A program made the translations under genes and the position numbers. A model generated the notes under the pieces. That model ran no database searches, was not told the DNA's origin, and saw only the letters and a program-made list of their open reading frames with translations. A stretch of 64,000 nt of DNA from Phycisphaerales bacterium (GTDB lineage Bacteria; Planctomycetota; Phycisphaerae; Phycisphaerales; UBA5793): assembly GCA_020852515.1 (NCBI GenBank), contig JADZAS010000002.1, positions 186,001 through 250,000 on the forward strand, given 5' to 3'. This document shows, in pieces, positions 45,193 through 53,487 of the stretch (positions are counted from its first letter, which is position 1; every line of letters starts with the position of its first letter).

Positions 45193-47286
45193 TCATGCCC
45201 CGGCGGGCTGAACGGTGTAATGCCCAAAACCGGTCGAGGCGGCAATGGGTTCGTGTCGGTCGTGCTCTTCGCCGTAGCGAACGAGGCGGAAGGAGTTGGC
45301 AATTACAAACACATCGCCGAAGGAGTGGTAGACGGCGGCCCAGAAGATCATGCTTCCGCCGAGTTGTCCGCTGGCGGCCAGAGTGATGCCGATGATGGCG
45401 ATGACGATCGACGCGATGATGTTCTGCGTGATGACCATGCGCGTCTTGCGAGCCAGTTCGAGCAGGAACGGCAGGCGGTCGAGATCGTCGTTCATGAGCG
45501 CGATGCCGGCGGAGTTGGCGGCGATGTCCGTGCCGCCCAGGCCCATGGCCACGCCGACGTCCGCCGCGGCCAGCGAGGGCCCGTCGTTGATGCCATCGCC
45601 GACCATCATGACGCGACGGCCGCTGCGAGTCAGTTCGACAATGCGCGCGTGTTTCTCTTCCGGGTGACACTCAGCTTCGATGTGGTCGATGCCGACGACC
45701 TGCCCCACGCGCTTGGCCACCGGCAGGCGGTCGCCGGTGAACATGCACACGAGGCGCACGCCCAGCTCGCGCAGGCGGGCGACGGCGCCGGGCGCCTGCT
45801 GGCGGACTTTGTCTTCGAGGCCCACGGCGCCGAGGTACTTGCCGTTGCGCATCACGTGCACGCCGGTCATGCCTTCGATGCGGCCTTCGACGGCGGCGAT
45901 CTGTTCGCCAACGGATGCGTCGATGCGCTGAAGCCACTTGGCGCGGCCGACGTAGAGCGTCTCGCTGCCCTGCGTGACTTTCACGCCCAGGCCGTGCACC
46001 TCTTCCGCCTGACCCTCGCGCGGCGGGGTGATGCGCGCGGCGCGGGCGGTTTCGAGAATGGCCGCGGCCAGCGGGTGATTCGAATGCTGCTCGGCCGTCG
46101 CAGCGGCAGTGAGCAGATCAGCACCATCCACGCCTTCGGACGGCGCGAGGCGGCTGACCGCAAAGTGGCCGGTCGTGATCGTGCCGGTCTTGTCGAGCAC
46201 CACGGTGTCGATGCCTGCGGCCGTGTCGAACACGGTCGTGCTCTTGATCATGATTCCCAGGCGCGCGGCGGCGGCGAACGCGGCCACCATCGCCGTGGGC
46301 GAAGCCAGCAGCAGCGCGCCCGGGCACGTCACCACCAGCACCGAGATGGCCTTTTCGATCGCGGTCTGCGAGCCGGTCACGTCCCCGGGTGTGTTCGAGA
46401 GAATGAACACGGCCAGCGCGACGAACAGCACGATCCAGACGTAGTGGCTGGCGACGAGTTCGATGATCTGCTGGCGCGGCGTCTTGGATTGCTCGGCTTC
46501 GTTGATGAGATTGACGACTTTGCCGATGGTCGTGTCCTGGCCGACGCGGGTGACCTCCACGTCGATCACGCCGGTGAGGTTCGTCGTACCGGCGTAGACC
46601 ATCGAGCCGCTCTCGACTTCGACGGGAGCGGATTCGCCCGTCAGGCTGGCCTGGTTGATCGTCGTGCGGCCTGTGGCCACGCGGCCGTCGGCCGGGAAGT
46701 TCTCGCCGGCGCGGACGCGGATGATCGTGCCGACTTCAAGTTTGTCGAGATCGATTTCGCGCTCGACGTCGTCGATGACGACGCGCGCGGTGTCGGGCGT
46801 CAGGCCGACGAGTTGCTCAATGGCGCGGTGGGCGCCCCACGCGGTGCGGCGAAGCACCGCATCCATGAGAAACAGGATGAACGCCAGGCCGCCGGCGACG
46901 GCGTACTTGCCCGTGGCCAGGGCGGCGCCGATGGCCAGGGCGACGAGCACCGAACTGCTCGGCCGTCCCCTCTTGATCTCCCGCCCCGCCGCCATGAGCA
47001 GCGGAATCCACAGCAGCACCGCCCCGATCGCGGCGGGAATGACGCGGATCTCTTCATCGAGGCCGAAGAGGCCCGCGATCACCGTGGTGAGCACCATCGC
47101 CCCGCCGACGAGCGCGAAGACGATCGAACCCTCCGAGGAGTTCGTGCTGTGCATTTCGCAGCAACTGGCGTCGTGGATGTGCTGGTGCTTGTGGCCGGGG
47201 CCGTGGCCGTGGCTGTGATCGTGCCCACTGTGGTCGTGGCTGTGATCGTGGGGCTGGGCGGCGGACGGGGAACCGGCTTGAGACAT
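45193..47286 (-). CDS. Heavy-metal P1B-type ATPase with His-rich N-terminus and CPG motif
   Basis: The start is set at the ATG at 47286 (GGAGAAG six to eight bases ahead), giving 697 aa. Residues 13-46 hold 13 His and 2 Cys ('HDHSHDHSGHDHSHGHGPGH'), a metal-binding tail in place of the usual HMA domain. The core has 'SLTGES' (216-219), the transmembrane metal motif C321-P-G323 where most members have CPC, the phosphorylation site D365 in 'DKTGTIT', an HP pair ('SNHPLA') and 'MVGDGINDGPSLAAADVGVAMG'. It exports a divalent metal ion, probably zinc, cadmium, cobalt or nickel; the CPG change makes the ion uncertain. Confidence 0.88.
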   Translation of the reverse strand: MSQAGSPSAAQPHDHSHDHSGHDHSHGHGPGHKHQHIHDASCCEMHSTNSSEGSIVFALVGGAMVLTTVIAGLFGLDEEIRVIPAAIGAVLLWIPLLMAAGREIKRGRPSSSVLVALAIGAALATGKYAVAGGLAFILFLMDAVLRRTAWGAHRAIEQLVGLTPDTARVVIDDVEREIDLDKLEVGTIIRVRAGENFPADGRVATGRTTINQASLTGESAPVEVESGSMVYAGTTNLTGVIDVEVTRVGQDTTIGKVVNLINEAEQSKTPRQQIIELVASHYVWIVLFVALAVFILSNTPGDVTGSQTAIEKAISVLVVTCPGALLLASPTAMVAAFAAAARLGIMIKSTTVFDTAAGIDTVVLDKTGTITTGHFAVSRLAPSEGVDGADLLTAAATAEQHSNHPLAAAILETARAARITPPREGQAEEVHGLGVKVTQGSETLYVGRAKWLQRIDASVGEQIAAVEGRIEGMTGVHVMRNGKYLGAVGLEDKVRQQAPGAVARLRELGVRLVCMFTGDRLPVAKRVGQVVGIDHIEAECHPEEKHARIVELTRSGRRVMMVGDGINDGPSLAAADVGVAMGLGGTDIAANSAGIALMNDDLDRLPFLLELARKTRMVITQNIIASIVIAIIGITLAASGQLGGSMIFWAAVYHSFGDVFVIANSFRLVRYGEEHDRHEPIAASTGFGHYTVQPAGA

Positions 47287-47484
47287 CGCAGACTTCTCCA
47301 AAATGGGCAGCGGCCCGGAGTCGAGGCGGGAACCGTAGGCCCGGCGGCACAGCGAGTCCGGGGGCGATCTATCGCGATACGAGTTCGGCCCGCGCCAGGT
47401 TCGACGGGATCGGGCAATTCCAGCGCAGCCTTGACGGCGCTGCCGGCTGGCCGATGAGTCCGGGGCGGTCGCATACCATCGGTC

Positions 47485-47781
47485 ATGCCCACGTACGTCT
47501 ACCAAGTCATCAACGAAGACGGCAGCGAAGGCGAAGTCTTCGAGGTCTTCCAGAAGATGAGCGATCAGCCGCTGAAGAGGCACCCTGAGACGGGCCGGCC
47601 GGTGCGGCGGGTCATCCAAGCCGCCAACATCCCCCTCAAGCATACCGACAAGGCCGAGGCCAAACGGATCAGCAACGAAAACCTCGATCGCCTCGGCTTC
47701 ACCAAGTACGAACGGGCCGGCGGCGGCTTCTATGAGAAGAAGGCCGGCAAGGGGCCGAATGTTATCTCGGCGGACGATTAA
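47485..47781 (+). CDS. Cysteine-less FmdB-family protein
   Basis: 98 aa. The N-terminus 'MPTYVYQVINEDG', then 'FEVFQKMSDQPLKRHPETGRPVRRVI', follows the FmdB regulatory-protein family, whose members read PTYEYxCxxCGHxFExxQ...C..CG..V.R. All zinc cysteines have been replaced here (Val/Asn/His/Thr positions), so it cannot form the zinc ribbon. The second half is a charged extension with a Gly-rich 'AGGGFYEKKAGKG' block. A TACCAT box ends 5 bases before the ATG. Function unknown. Confidence 0.7.
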   Translation: MPTYVYQVINEDGSEGEVFEVFQKMSDQPLKRHPETGRPVRRVIQAANIPLKHTDKAEAKRISNENLDRLGFTKYERAGGGFYEKKAGKGPNVISADD

Positions 47782-47796
47782 CCGGCGGGTGGCGGG

Positions 47797-48192
47797 TCAC
47801 TCCGGAATCTGCACGACGTTGCTCGGCACACACGGCGAACTCTTGACGAGCAGCTGCAGGTAGCCGCCGCAGTCAACTTCGCTCGCCTGTCCGCTCACGC
47901 TCCCCTGTCCGTTGGAGCGAGTTCCGATCACCGTAATGAGGCGAACGCCGCCGGCGATTCCCAATTGCGTTCCTCCGCACGGGCCGCTCGGGATGATGGT
48001 GGCGCCTTGGCGCTGGCCATAAATGATTGCCAGGGGCCGATTCGGCTCAGCGCCGTTCCAGCGCACCGTGATCGCACCGGGGCATTGACCTGTAACCTCG
48101 AGTGTCAGGTCGGCGGCGCTGGAAACAGTTGCCGGGACGAAAACGGAGAAAGCTGCGACAACGCACGCGAGTACGACTCGAGACGGCTGCAT
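47797..48192 (-). CDS. Small secreted protein (tandem paralogue 2)
   Basis: The start is set at the ATG at 48192 with AAAGGAG ahead (131 aa). Sec signal to about residue 27 ('VSSAA'). The mature part of about 105 residues is beta-rich with four Cys: 'LTLEVTGQCPGAITVRWNGAEPNRPLAIIYG', 'GPCGGTQLGI', 'DCGGYLQLLVKSSPCVPSNVVQIPE'. It is a close relative of the next gene upstream (same length, same ends). This domain type is common in secreted proteins of planctomycetes; its role is unknown. Confidence 0.72.
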   Translation of the reverse strand: MQPSRVVLACVVAAFSVFVPATVSSAADLTLEVTGQCPGAITVRWNGAEPNRPLAIIYGQRQGATIIPSGPCGGTQLGIAGGVRLITVIGTRSNGQGSVSGQASEVDCGGYLQLLVKSSPCVPSNVVQIPE

Positions 48193-48229
48193 GCTCCACT
48201 CCTTTCGTCGAAGAGTTCGTTCCGTCCGA

Positions 48230-48625
48230 TCAGTTCGAAATCTGCACGACGTTGCTGGTCTGGCACACGTAGGTGTTGTTGAGCACCATGAGCTGAAGGT
48301 AGCCGCCGCATGCATCAGGCGAAGCGCTACCCGTGACGGACCCGGAGCCCGCGGACCGGGTCGAAACGACGCGCACCAGACGCACGCCGCTCATGCCGAT
48401 CCATGTTCCCTCGCAGACGCGGATGCTGCGCGACAGACCGAGATCTTCGCCATAGAGAATCGCCATCTGGCGGTTCGGTTCAGCGCCGCTCCAACGCAGG
48501 GTGAGTTCGCCAGGGCCCTGACCCGCAACTTCAAGGTTTAAATCGCCAGCGCTGGCCGGGAGGGAGCATGCCGCAATGGCTCCAGCCGCTGCGATGCACG
48601 ATACGAATCCACGTGATGCGTTCAT
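48230..48625 (-). CDS. Small secreted protein (tandem paralogue 1)
   Basis: The start is set at the ATG at 48625 with GAGGAG ahead (131 aa). Sec signal ends near residue 27 ('LPASA'). The mature domain mirrors its neighbour: 'LNLEVAGQGPGELTLRWSGAEPNRQMAILYG', 'ACGGYLQLMVLNNTYVCQTSNVVQISN'. The first Cys of the partner is Gly here, and other Cys are shifted, so disulfide pairing differs. The genes are 37 bases apart and share one strand, so they are cotranscribed. Confidence 0.72.
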   Translation of the reverse strand: MNASRGFVSCIAAAGAIAACSLPASAGDLNLEVAGQGPGELTLRWSGAEPNRQMAILYGEDLGLSRSIRVCEGTWIGMSGVRLVRVVSTRSAGSGSVTGSASPDACGGYLQLMVLNNTYVCQTSNVVQISN

Positions 48626-48767
48626 ACTCGACTCCTCGCCTCGCAACGCGCAACGATGATTCGGAGTAAGTGACAGCTCGCGTCGTCTCACGGATCGTAC
48701 CGGAACGACGCTCGAACGGGCGTCACAAACGCCGCTTTCGAGGTGATTTCCCTCACTTTGCTCGACC

Positions 48768-50063
48768 TCAACCCACTTCGCGGGTCTGGAAGAGGATGAC
48801 GGCCAGCGAGAGCATGCCCGAGATGTAGAGCAGGCTGTAGAGGCCCACCAGGCCCAGGTGCGTCGGCGGGATGAAGTGCCCCTGGTTGAGCGCATCGCCG
48901 AACGACATCGCCTGCAGATTCGGCGGAACCGACCAGGCGATGCGCCACAGCGAGTGCACCCGCTGCGGGCCGTCGATGAGATAATCATCGACGCGCGGCG
49001 GCCGCTCCATCGGGTCGTCGCCGCGCTTCACGAGATCAGCCGTGTTGTACGACGCGTTTTTGAGCACGGCCTGGCCAGGGCCGAGCAGGCCGAAGCCGAG
49101 GTTGTCCGATGAGAGGTAGACGGCTTCGTTGTCGGTGATGTCGATGCCGCGATCGACGGTGATGTGATACGTGTCGCCGTCGTCGCTGAAGTTGTCGTTG
49201 TGATCGTCGATGACGTTGATGGCGAGGATGCGGCCGCGCGACTTGGACTCGAACGCCCGCCGGCCAAAGAGCGTGTCGGTGAGCAGCCCGGCCATGAAGA
49301 CGACGAGGCAGACGACCACGGTCATGACCTGCCCGAGGCGCGTCGAGGCGGCCAGCGCCACGGACGCAATGACGAGCAGCGCCAGGAACACGCCGGCCAG
49401 GGCCAGGATGATCTGCGGATCGAAACTGGCAGAGATCATCCTCATCGTGCCGAACGGCGTTTCCATGGGTTCGAACATCTGGAACTTCCATTCCTTGTCG
49501 AACATGAGAACGCCGATCCAGGCGAGAATCGAGAGCGGCAGCATGGCCCCGACGGTGGTGCTCGTGAACACCCAGCCATAGAAGAAGTTGCACCAGATAC
49601 CGATAAGCAGCGACCCGAAAAGCGCGATGAGGCCGAAGACGATCACGGGCATGTCGGCCGTGTCGCGGGCGGTCTGCATCACGCCGTAGCGCTTGATGAG
49701 CAGGAACGTGCAGGACATGATGATGGCGGCGACGAGGATGGCCGACGCGACGCCGACGTACTTGCCGAGCACGAAAACCGGCCGGCCCACGGGCTTGGAG
49801 ACCAGCGCCAGCACCGTCTTGTTCTCGATTTCGCGCGTGACCACGCTCGTGGCCACGAAGGCGGCGATGATGAGCCCGCACAAAAAAATCGTCGCCAGGC
49901 CCATGTCGACCATGAACAGGTTGTCGTCCGAGAGCGTGAAGGTGCTCAGGCCCGGCGTTATAAGGAGCGCAATGAGCCCGATCCCCAGCATCACAAGGTA
50001 GATCGGCTGGCGAATGCTCTCTAGAAACGTGTTGCGGACGATAGCGAAGAACTGTTGGAACAT
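48768..50063 (-). CDS. ABC-2 type transporter permease
   Basis: 431 aa with six to seven hydrophobic segments. It opens 'MFQQFFAIVRNTFLESIRQPIYLVMLGIGL' and has 'VTREIENKTVLALVSKPVGRPVFVLGKYVGVASAIL', the coupling-helix region of ABC-2 exporters. A large external domain follows (about 290-390) and a last helix. The 'SKP..R...GK..GVA' block recurs in the 671-aa permease at 56082-58097, so the two may form a heterodimer with the single ATPase at 54836-56077. The gene is divergent from the SPFH/ABC block across 321 bases that probably carry both promoters. Confidence 0.82.
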   Translation of the reverse strand: MFQQFFAIVRNTFLESIRQPIYLVMLGIGLIALLITPGLSTFTLSDDNLFMVDMGLATIFLCGLIIAAFVATSVVTREIENKTVLALVSKPVGRPVFVLGKYVGVASAILVAAIIMSCTFLLIKRYGVMQTARDTADMPVIVFGLIALFGSLLIGIWCNFFYGWVFTSTTVGAMLPLSILAWIGVLMFDKEWKFQMFEPMETPFGTMRMISASFDPQIILALAGVFLALLVIASVALAASTRLGQVMTVVVCLVVFMAGLLTDTLFGRRAFESKSRGRILAINVIDDHNDNFSDDGDTYHITVDRGIDITDNEAVYLSSDNLGFGLLGPGQAVLKNASYNTADLVKRGDDPMERPPRVDDYLIDGPQRVHSLWRIAWSVPPNLQAMSFGDALNQGHFIPPTHLGLVGLYSLLYISGMLSLAVILFQTREVG

Positions 50064-50384
50064 GTATCCATCCGCGAGGCGGTGACGGACCTGGCGCGGG
50101 AGCAGCCGGGGAAGACTTGGTACGCCGGCTATCGTAGGCGGGTTTGCCGGAGTGCGAAAAAACCTCGAACTCTCTTCGAACCGGACTCAAATCGGGCCCG
50201 TAGCCGAGTCTTTGAGGCGGATGCCGCGACGAGGCCACACCATCGTCGCGGCCTGGGGCGAGACCATCATCTGCCACCGGCATGTGCCGGCGGTTGCTTG
50301 AATTGCAGGCTTCGGGTATCGTTCGCTCTTTCGACGGGGACTCTCCCCGACACGTTCGTGCGGGTTCGAGGGCAGCGCCACACT
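50064..50384. other. Divergent intergenic region of the SPFH/ABC block
   Basis: 321 bases between the permease start (minus) and the first SPFH gene. No credible ORF. It contains the promoter described at 50294-50322 and should also contain the promoter of the minus-strand permease, which I could not place. Shared control of both transcripts is plausible. Confidence 0.5.
50294..50322 (+). promoter_or_regulatory. Candidate promoter of the SPFH/ABC operon
   Basis: TTGCTT (50294-50299), a 17-base spacer and TATCGT (50317-50322), giving a leader of about 55 bases before the ATG at 50385. Confidence 0.4.
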
Positions 50385-52487
50385 ATGCGAATCAATCACG
50401 AGACATACCGGCGGGCCGCGGTGGCGGCCATCTTCGCCTCTATTTTCCATCTCGTGCTCACCGCGGTTGTCTTCTTGCTCGGCTACGTCCTCAAGGACGA
50501 CGCCACGCGCATTGCCGCCTATTCGATGCTGTGCGGCATTCCGGTTTGGGTCGTCCTGATCCTACTGTTCCACCAGCATCGGCTCGAGCGGCTCGAGTCG
50601 CTCGAACACGAACAACTGCGCACCCGCGCCGAAGCCACCGGCAGCATCTTCGACTTTGACGAGAACGAAGTTCCCCAGCACGCCAGCCGCCTGAAGTGGA
50701 TGCACCGCTACCTGGTGCCGGCCTCCAGCCTCTTCATCGCCGCGCTGCTGATCGCCATCGGCTGGTGGCAGCGCGGCGTGGTCTCCTCGCGGGGAGACCA
50801 GGGCCCGGTGGTGGCGGAGCCCGGCTCAGCGGGTTATGGCGTGGGAATCACGGCGGCCATAGCGCTGGTCTGCTTCGTCGTCTCATGGTTCCTCGGTGGA
50901 ATGAGCCGCCAGCCGGCGTGGCGGCTTCTGCGCGCTGGAGCGACGGCGACGATCGGCGCCGCCCTGCTCAACGCTGCACTGGCGGTGGGCTACGGCTTCC
51001 GGCTCAACGGCAATCAGGACATCCTGGCCGCACTGGCGTTCGTCTTCCCGATCTACATGATCGTCCTCGGCCTCGAGGTGATCATCGCGTTCGTTCTCAA
51101 CCTCTACACGCCGCGCAAGCCCGGCGAGTACCCGCAGCCGGCGTTCGATTCACGCGTCCTCGGGTTGCTCGCCGCTCCGGAATCGGTCGTCAAGTCGATC
51201 AACGACGCGATCAATTACCAGTTCGGCTTCTCCGTCACTTCGACGTGGTTTTACCAGTTGCTCAGCCGGCAGATTCTGCCGCTGCTGGGTTTTGTGGTGC
51301 TGCTCATTGCCCTGCTGCGGTGCGTGGCGATCGTGCAGCCCGGCGAGCAGGCGATCGTGACGTCCTTCGGCGATCTGCGCCGCGATGGCCACGTGTTCGA
51401 ATCCGGCGCGGTCGTCAAGTGGCCGTGGGAACGGCTCGAGCGCTACCCGGTATCGCAGATCCACCAGGTGCTCGTGGGCACGGCGAGTGAAGACGGGCAC
51501 GCGAAAGTAGACGACAAGGCGCCGATCCTCTGGGACAACGCGCACACGCTGGGCCAGGAAGAACTGATCATCGTCGGCCCGGGACGGATAGGTGCGGAGC
51601 AGGAGACGGAGAACTCAGGCTCCGGCAATCTGGCGCGGAGCATCGCCGTCGTCAACGCCGAGGTGCCCGTGCAGTTCCGCATCAAGGACGGCCGGGACGC
51701 CGACGGAACCTCGGAACTGCTCAACTACATCAACTTCGTCGGCGGCGACGACAGCCAGCGCGAAGCGCTGATCCGCCAGATCGCCACGCGCGTGGTGAAC
51801 CGCCGGCTGGCGGGCATGTCAATCGAGCAGGTGCTCGGGCCCAGGCGGGCCGCGCTCTCCGACGACCTTCGCGGGCGCATCCAGACGGAACTCGACCGCT
51901 GGAACTCGGGCATCCAGGTCGTGTTCGTCGGCGTCGCGGGCATCCACCCGCCCAAGGACGTCGCGGCGAGCTTTGAACAGGTGCTCGAAGCGCGCGAGAC
52001 GCGCGAATCGACGATCCAGGATGCGCTCCGCGTCGCCACCGAGAGGCTCGCCCGGGCCGCCGGCTCGGTCGAACAGGCACAGACCATCGCGCGCGAAATC
52101 GAAAAACTCCGGAGCTTCGGCCTGAGCGACGAGGGCTACGCCGAGCAGTCGCTGGTGGTCGAGCAGGTGCTCCTGCAGGCGGGCGGTTCGGCGGCGAGGG
52201 AGATTCTCGAAGCGAAGGCCGACCGCTGGACCACGCAGAACGACAAACTGGCCACGGCCATCCGGCACAAGAGCCGCCTGATGCCCTATGAGCAGGCGCC
52301 GGAGCTGTATTCCGTGCGCGAGTATCTCAACACCCTGCGCCGCGCTCTCGAGGGTCGGCAGCTGGTCATCATCCCCGACGGGGTGATGTCGCGCATCACC
52401 ATCGATCTCAAGCAGGATCCGACCATGATCAACCTCACGGACATCGGCGCTTCCGCGGATGCGGCCGAGAGGTTGCGAAACGAATGA
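50385..52487 (+). CDS. Polytopic membrane protein with HflK-like SPFH domain
   Basis: The start is set at the ATG at 50385 (700 aa); the frame is open upstream but noncoding in character. Unlike HflK, which has one membrane helix, it has seven (about 11-35, 44-62, 109-128, 153-171, 186-206, 213-240, 296-315). The SPFH domain begins at 316 ('VAIVQPGEQAIVTSFGDLRRDGHVFESGAVVKWPWERLERYPV'), followed by a coiled coil ('EARETRESTIQDALRVATERLARAAGSVEQAQTIAREIEKLRS') and a C-terminal domain ending 'INLTDIGASADAAERLRNE'. SPFH proteins form oligomeric membrane cages; HflKC encloses FtsH. Next comes a HflC-like gene 43 bases on. No ftsH is present. Confidence 0.85.
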   Translation: MRINHETYRRAAVAAIFASIFHLVLTAVVFLLGYVLKDDATRIAAYSMLCGIPVWVVLILLFHQHRLERLESLEHEQLRTRAEATGSIFDFDENEVPQHASRLKWMHRYLVPASSLFIAALLIAIGWWQRGVVSSRGDQGPVVAEPGSAGYGVGITAAIALVCFVVSWFLGGMSRQPAWRLLRAGATATIGAALLNAALAVGYGFRLNGNQDILAALAFVFPIYMIVLGLEVIIAFVLNLYTPRKPGEYPQPAFDSRVLGLLAAPESVVKSINDAINYQFGFSVTSTWFYQLLSRQILPLLGFVVLLIALLRCVAIVQPGEQAIVTSFGDLRRDGHVFESGAVVKWPWERLERYPVSQIHQVLVGTASEDGHAKVDDKAPILWDNAHTLGQEELIIVGPGRIGAEQETENSGSGNLARSIAVVNAEVPVQFRIKDGRDADGTSELLNYINFVGGDDSQREALIRQIATRVVNRRLAGMSIEQVLGPRRAALSDDLRGRIQTELDRWNSGIQVVFVGVAGIHPPKDVAASFEQVLEARETRESTIQDALRVATERLARAAGSVEQAQTIAREIEKLRSFGLSDEGYAEQSLVVEQVLLQAGGSAAREILEAKADRWTTQNDKLATAIRHKSRLMPYEQAPELYSVREYLNTLRRALEGRQLVIIPDGVMSRITIDLKQDPTMINLTDIGASADAAERLRNE

Positions 52488-52530
52488 CACCAGCCCCAGC
52501 CATGCCCCTGCCGACGGAGGCAACCGATCA

Positions 52531-53484
52531 ATGAACCGAATCGCCCTGTATGTCATCGCGGCCATCGTCGCCATCACCCTGCTGCTGTTCACCTGCACGT
52601 TTCAGGTGCGCTTCAACCAGACGGCGATCGTAACGACCTTTCGCAAGATCGGCCGCGTGGTCGAGGAGCCTGGCCTGCACTTCAAGTGGCCGTATCCCAT
52701 CCAGTCCGTCAAGCACTATGACTCGCGCGTGCGCGTGCTCGAGACGCGGCTCGAGAACGTGATGACCAAGGACAGCCAGCTCGTCATCGCACAGGTGTTT
52801 CTCGCGTGGAAGATTGAGGATCCGCGGACCTTCTTCCAGGTCATCACTTCCGAGGCGAGCGCGGACAAGCGCCTCAACGAGCGCCTCCGCTCCGCCCTCG
52901 GCCTGTTCGCCGAATACGACTTCCATGACCTTCTCACAACCGAAACCGGCGAGAGCGAAGCGGGCCAGAGCAACCTGGCTGCGATCGAAAGCCGCATCAG
53001 GGAACTGCTCGAGAACCCTTCAGACCAGGCGGCGGGCGTGGAGTCGGCGTACGGCATCAAGCCGGTGGCCGTGGGCATCAGCCGCTTCATTCTGCCTGAG
53101 AACACGAGCAAAGCGGTTTTCGAGCGGATGAAGAAGACGCGCGAAACGATCGCAGCCGACACCTCTTCTTCTGGCCAGGCCGAAGCGGAGCGCATCACGT
53201 CCAGGGCTGAAAGCGATGCGCGGACGATTGAATCGTTCGCGCGCGTCCGGGCCAACGCCATTCGCGCCGAAGGCGATCACGAAGCAGCCGCGCTCGCCGC
53301 CCAATTGGCGCGCAACGAACGCTTTGCGATTCTACTGCAAAAACTCCAGGCGCTCGAAGCCATCATCAGCAAGGACACCAAGGTGATCCTGTCCACGACG
53401 CAATGGCCCTTTGACATGCTCGTGGGACCCGACGGAATCCCCGTGAAGATCGCGGCTCCACAGAGCGCGGAAGGCGGCAACTGA
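52531..53484 (+). CDS. HflC-like SPFH protein
   Basis: The start is set at the ATG at 52531 with GGAGG ten bases ahead (317 aa). One N-terminal membrane helix (6-23), then the SPFH domain ('VRFNQTAIVTTFRKIGRVVEEPGLHFKWPYPIQSVKHYDSRVRVLETRLENVMTKDSQLVIAQVFLAWKIEDP'), 'GIKPVAVGISRFILPENTSKAVFERMKKTRE', and the helical tail 'AERITSRAESDARTIESFARVRANAIRAEGDHEAAAL', as in HflC. It ends 3 bases before the third SPFH gene. It is likely to assemble with the two flanking SPFH proteins. Confidence 0.9.
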   Translation: MNRIALYVIAAIVAITLLLFTCTFQVRFNQTAIVTTFRKIGRVVEEPGLHFKWPYPIQSVKHYDSRVRVLETRLENVMTKDSQLVIAQVFLAWKIEDPRTFFQVITSEASADKRLNERLRSALGLFAEYDFHDLLTTETGESEAGQSNLAAIESRIRELLENPSDQAAGVESAYGIKPVAVGISRFILPENTSKAVFERMKKTRETIAADTSSSGQAEAERITSRAESDARTIESFARVRANAIRAEGDHEAAALAAQLARNERFAILLQKLQALEAIISKDTKVILSTTQWPFDMLVGPDGIPVKIAAPQSAEGGN

Positions 53485-53487
53485 TCC

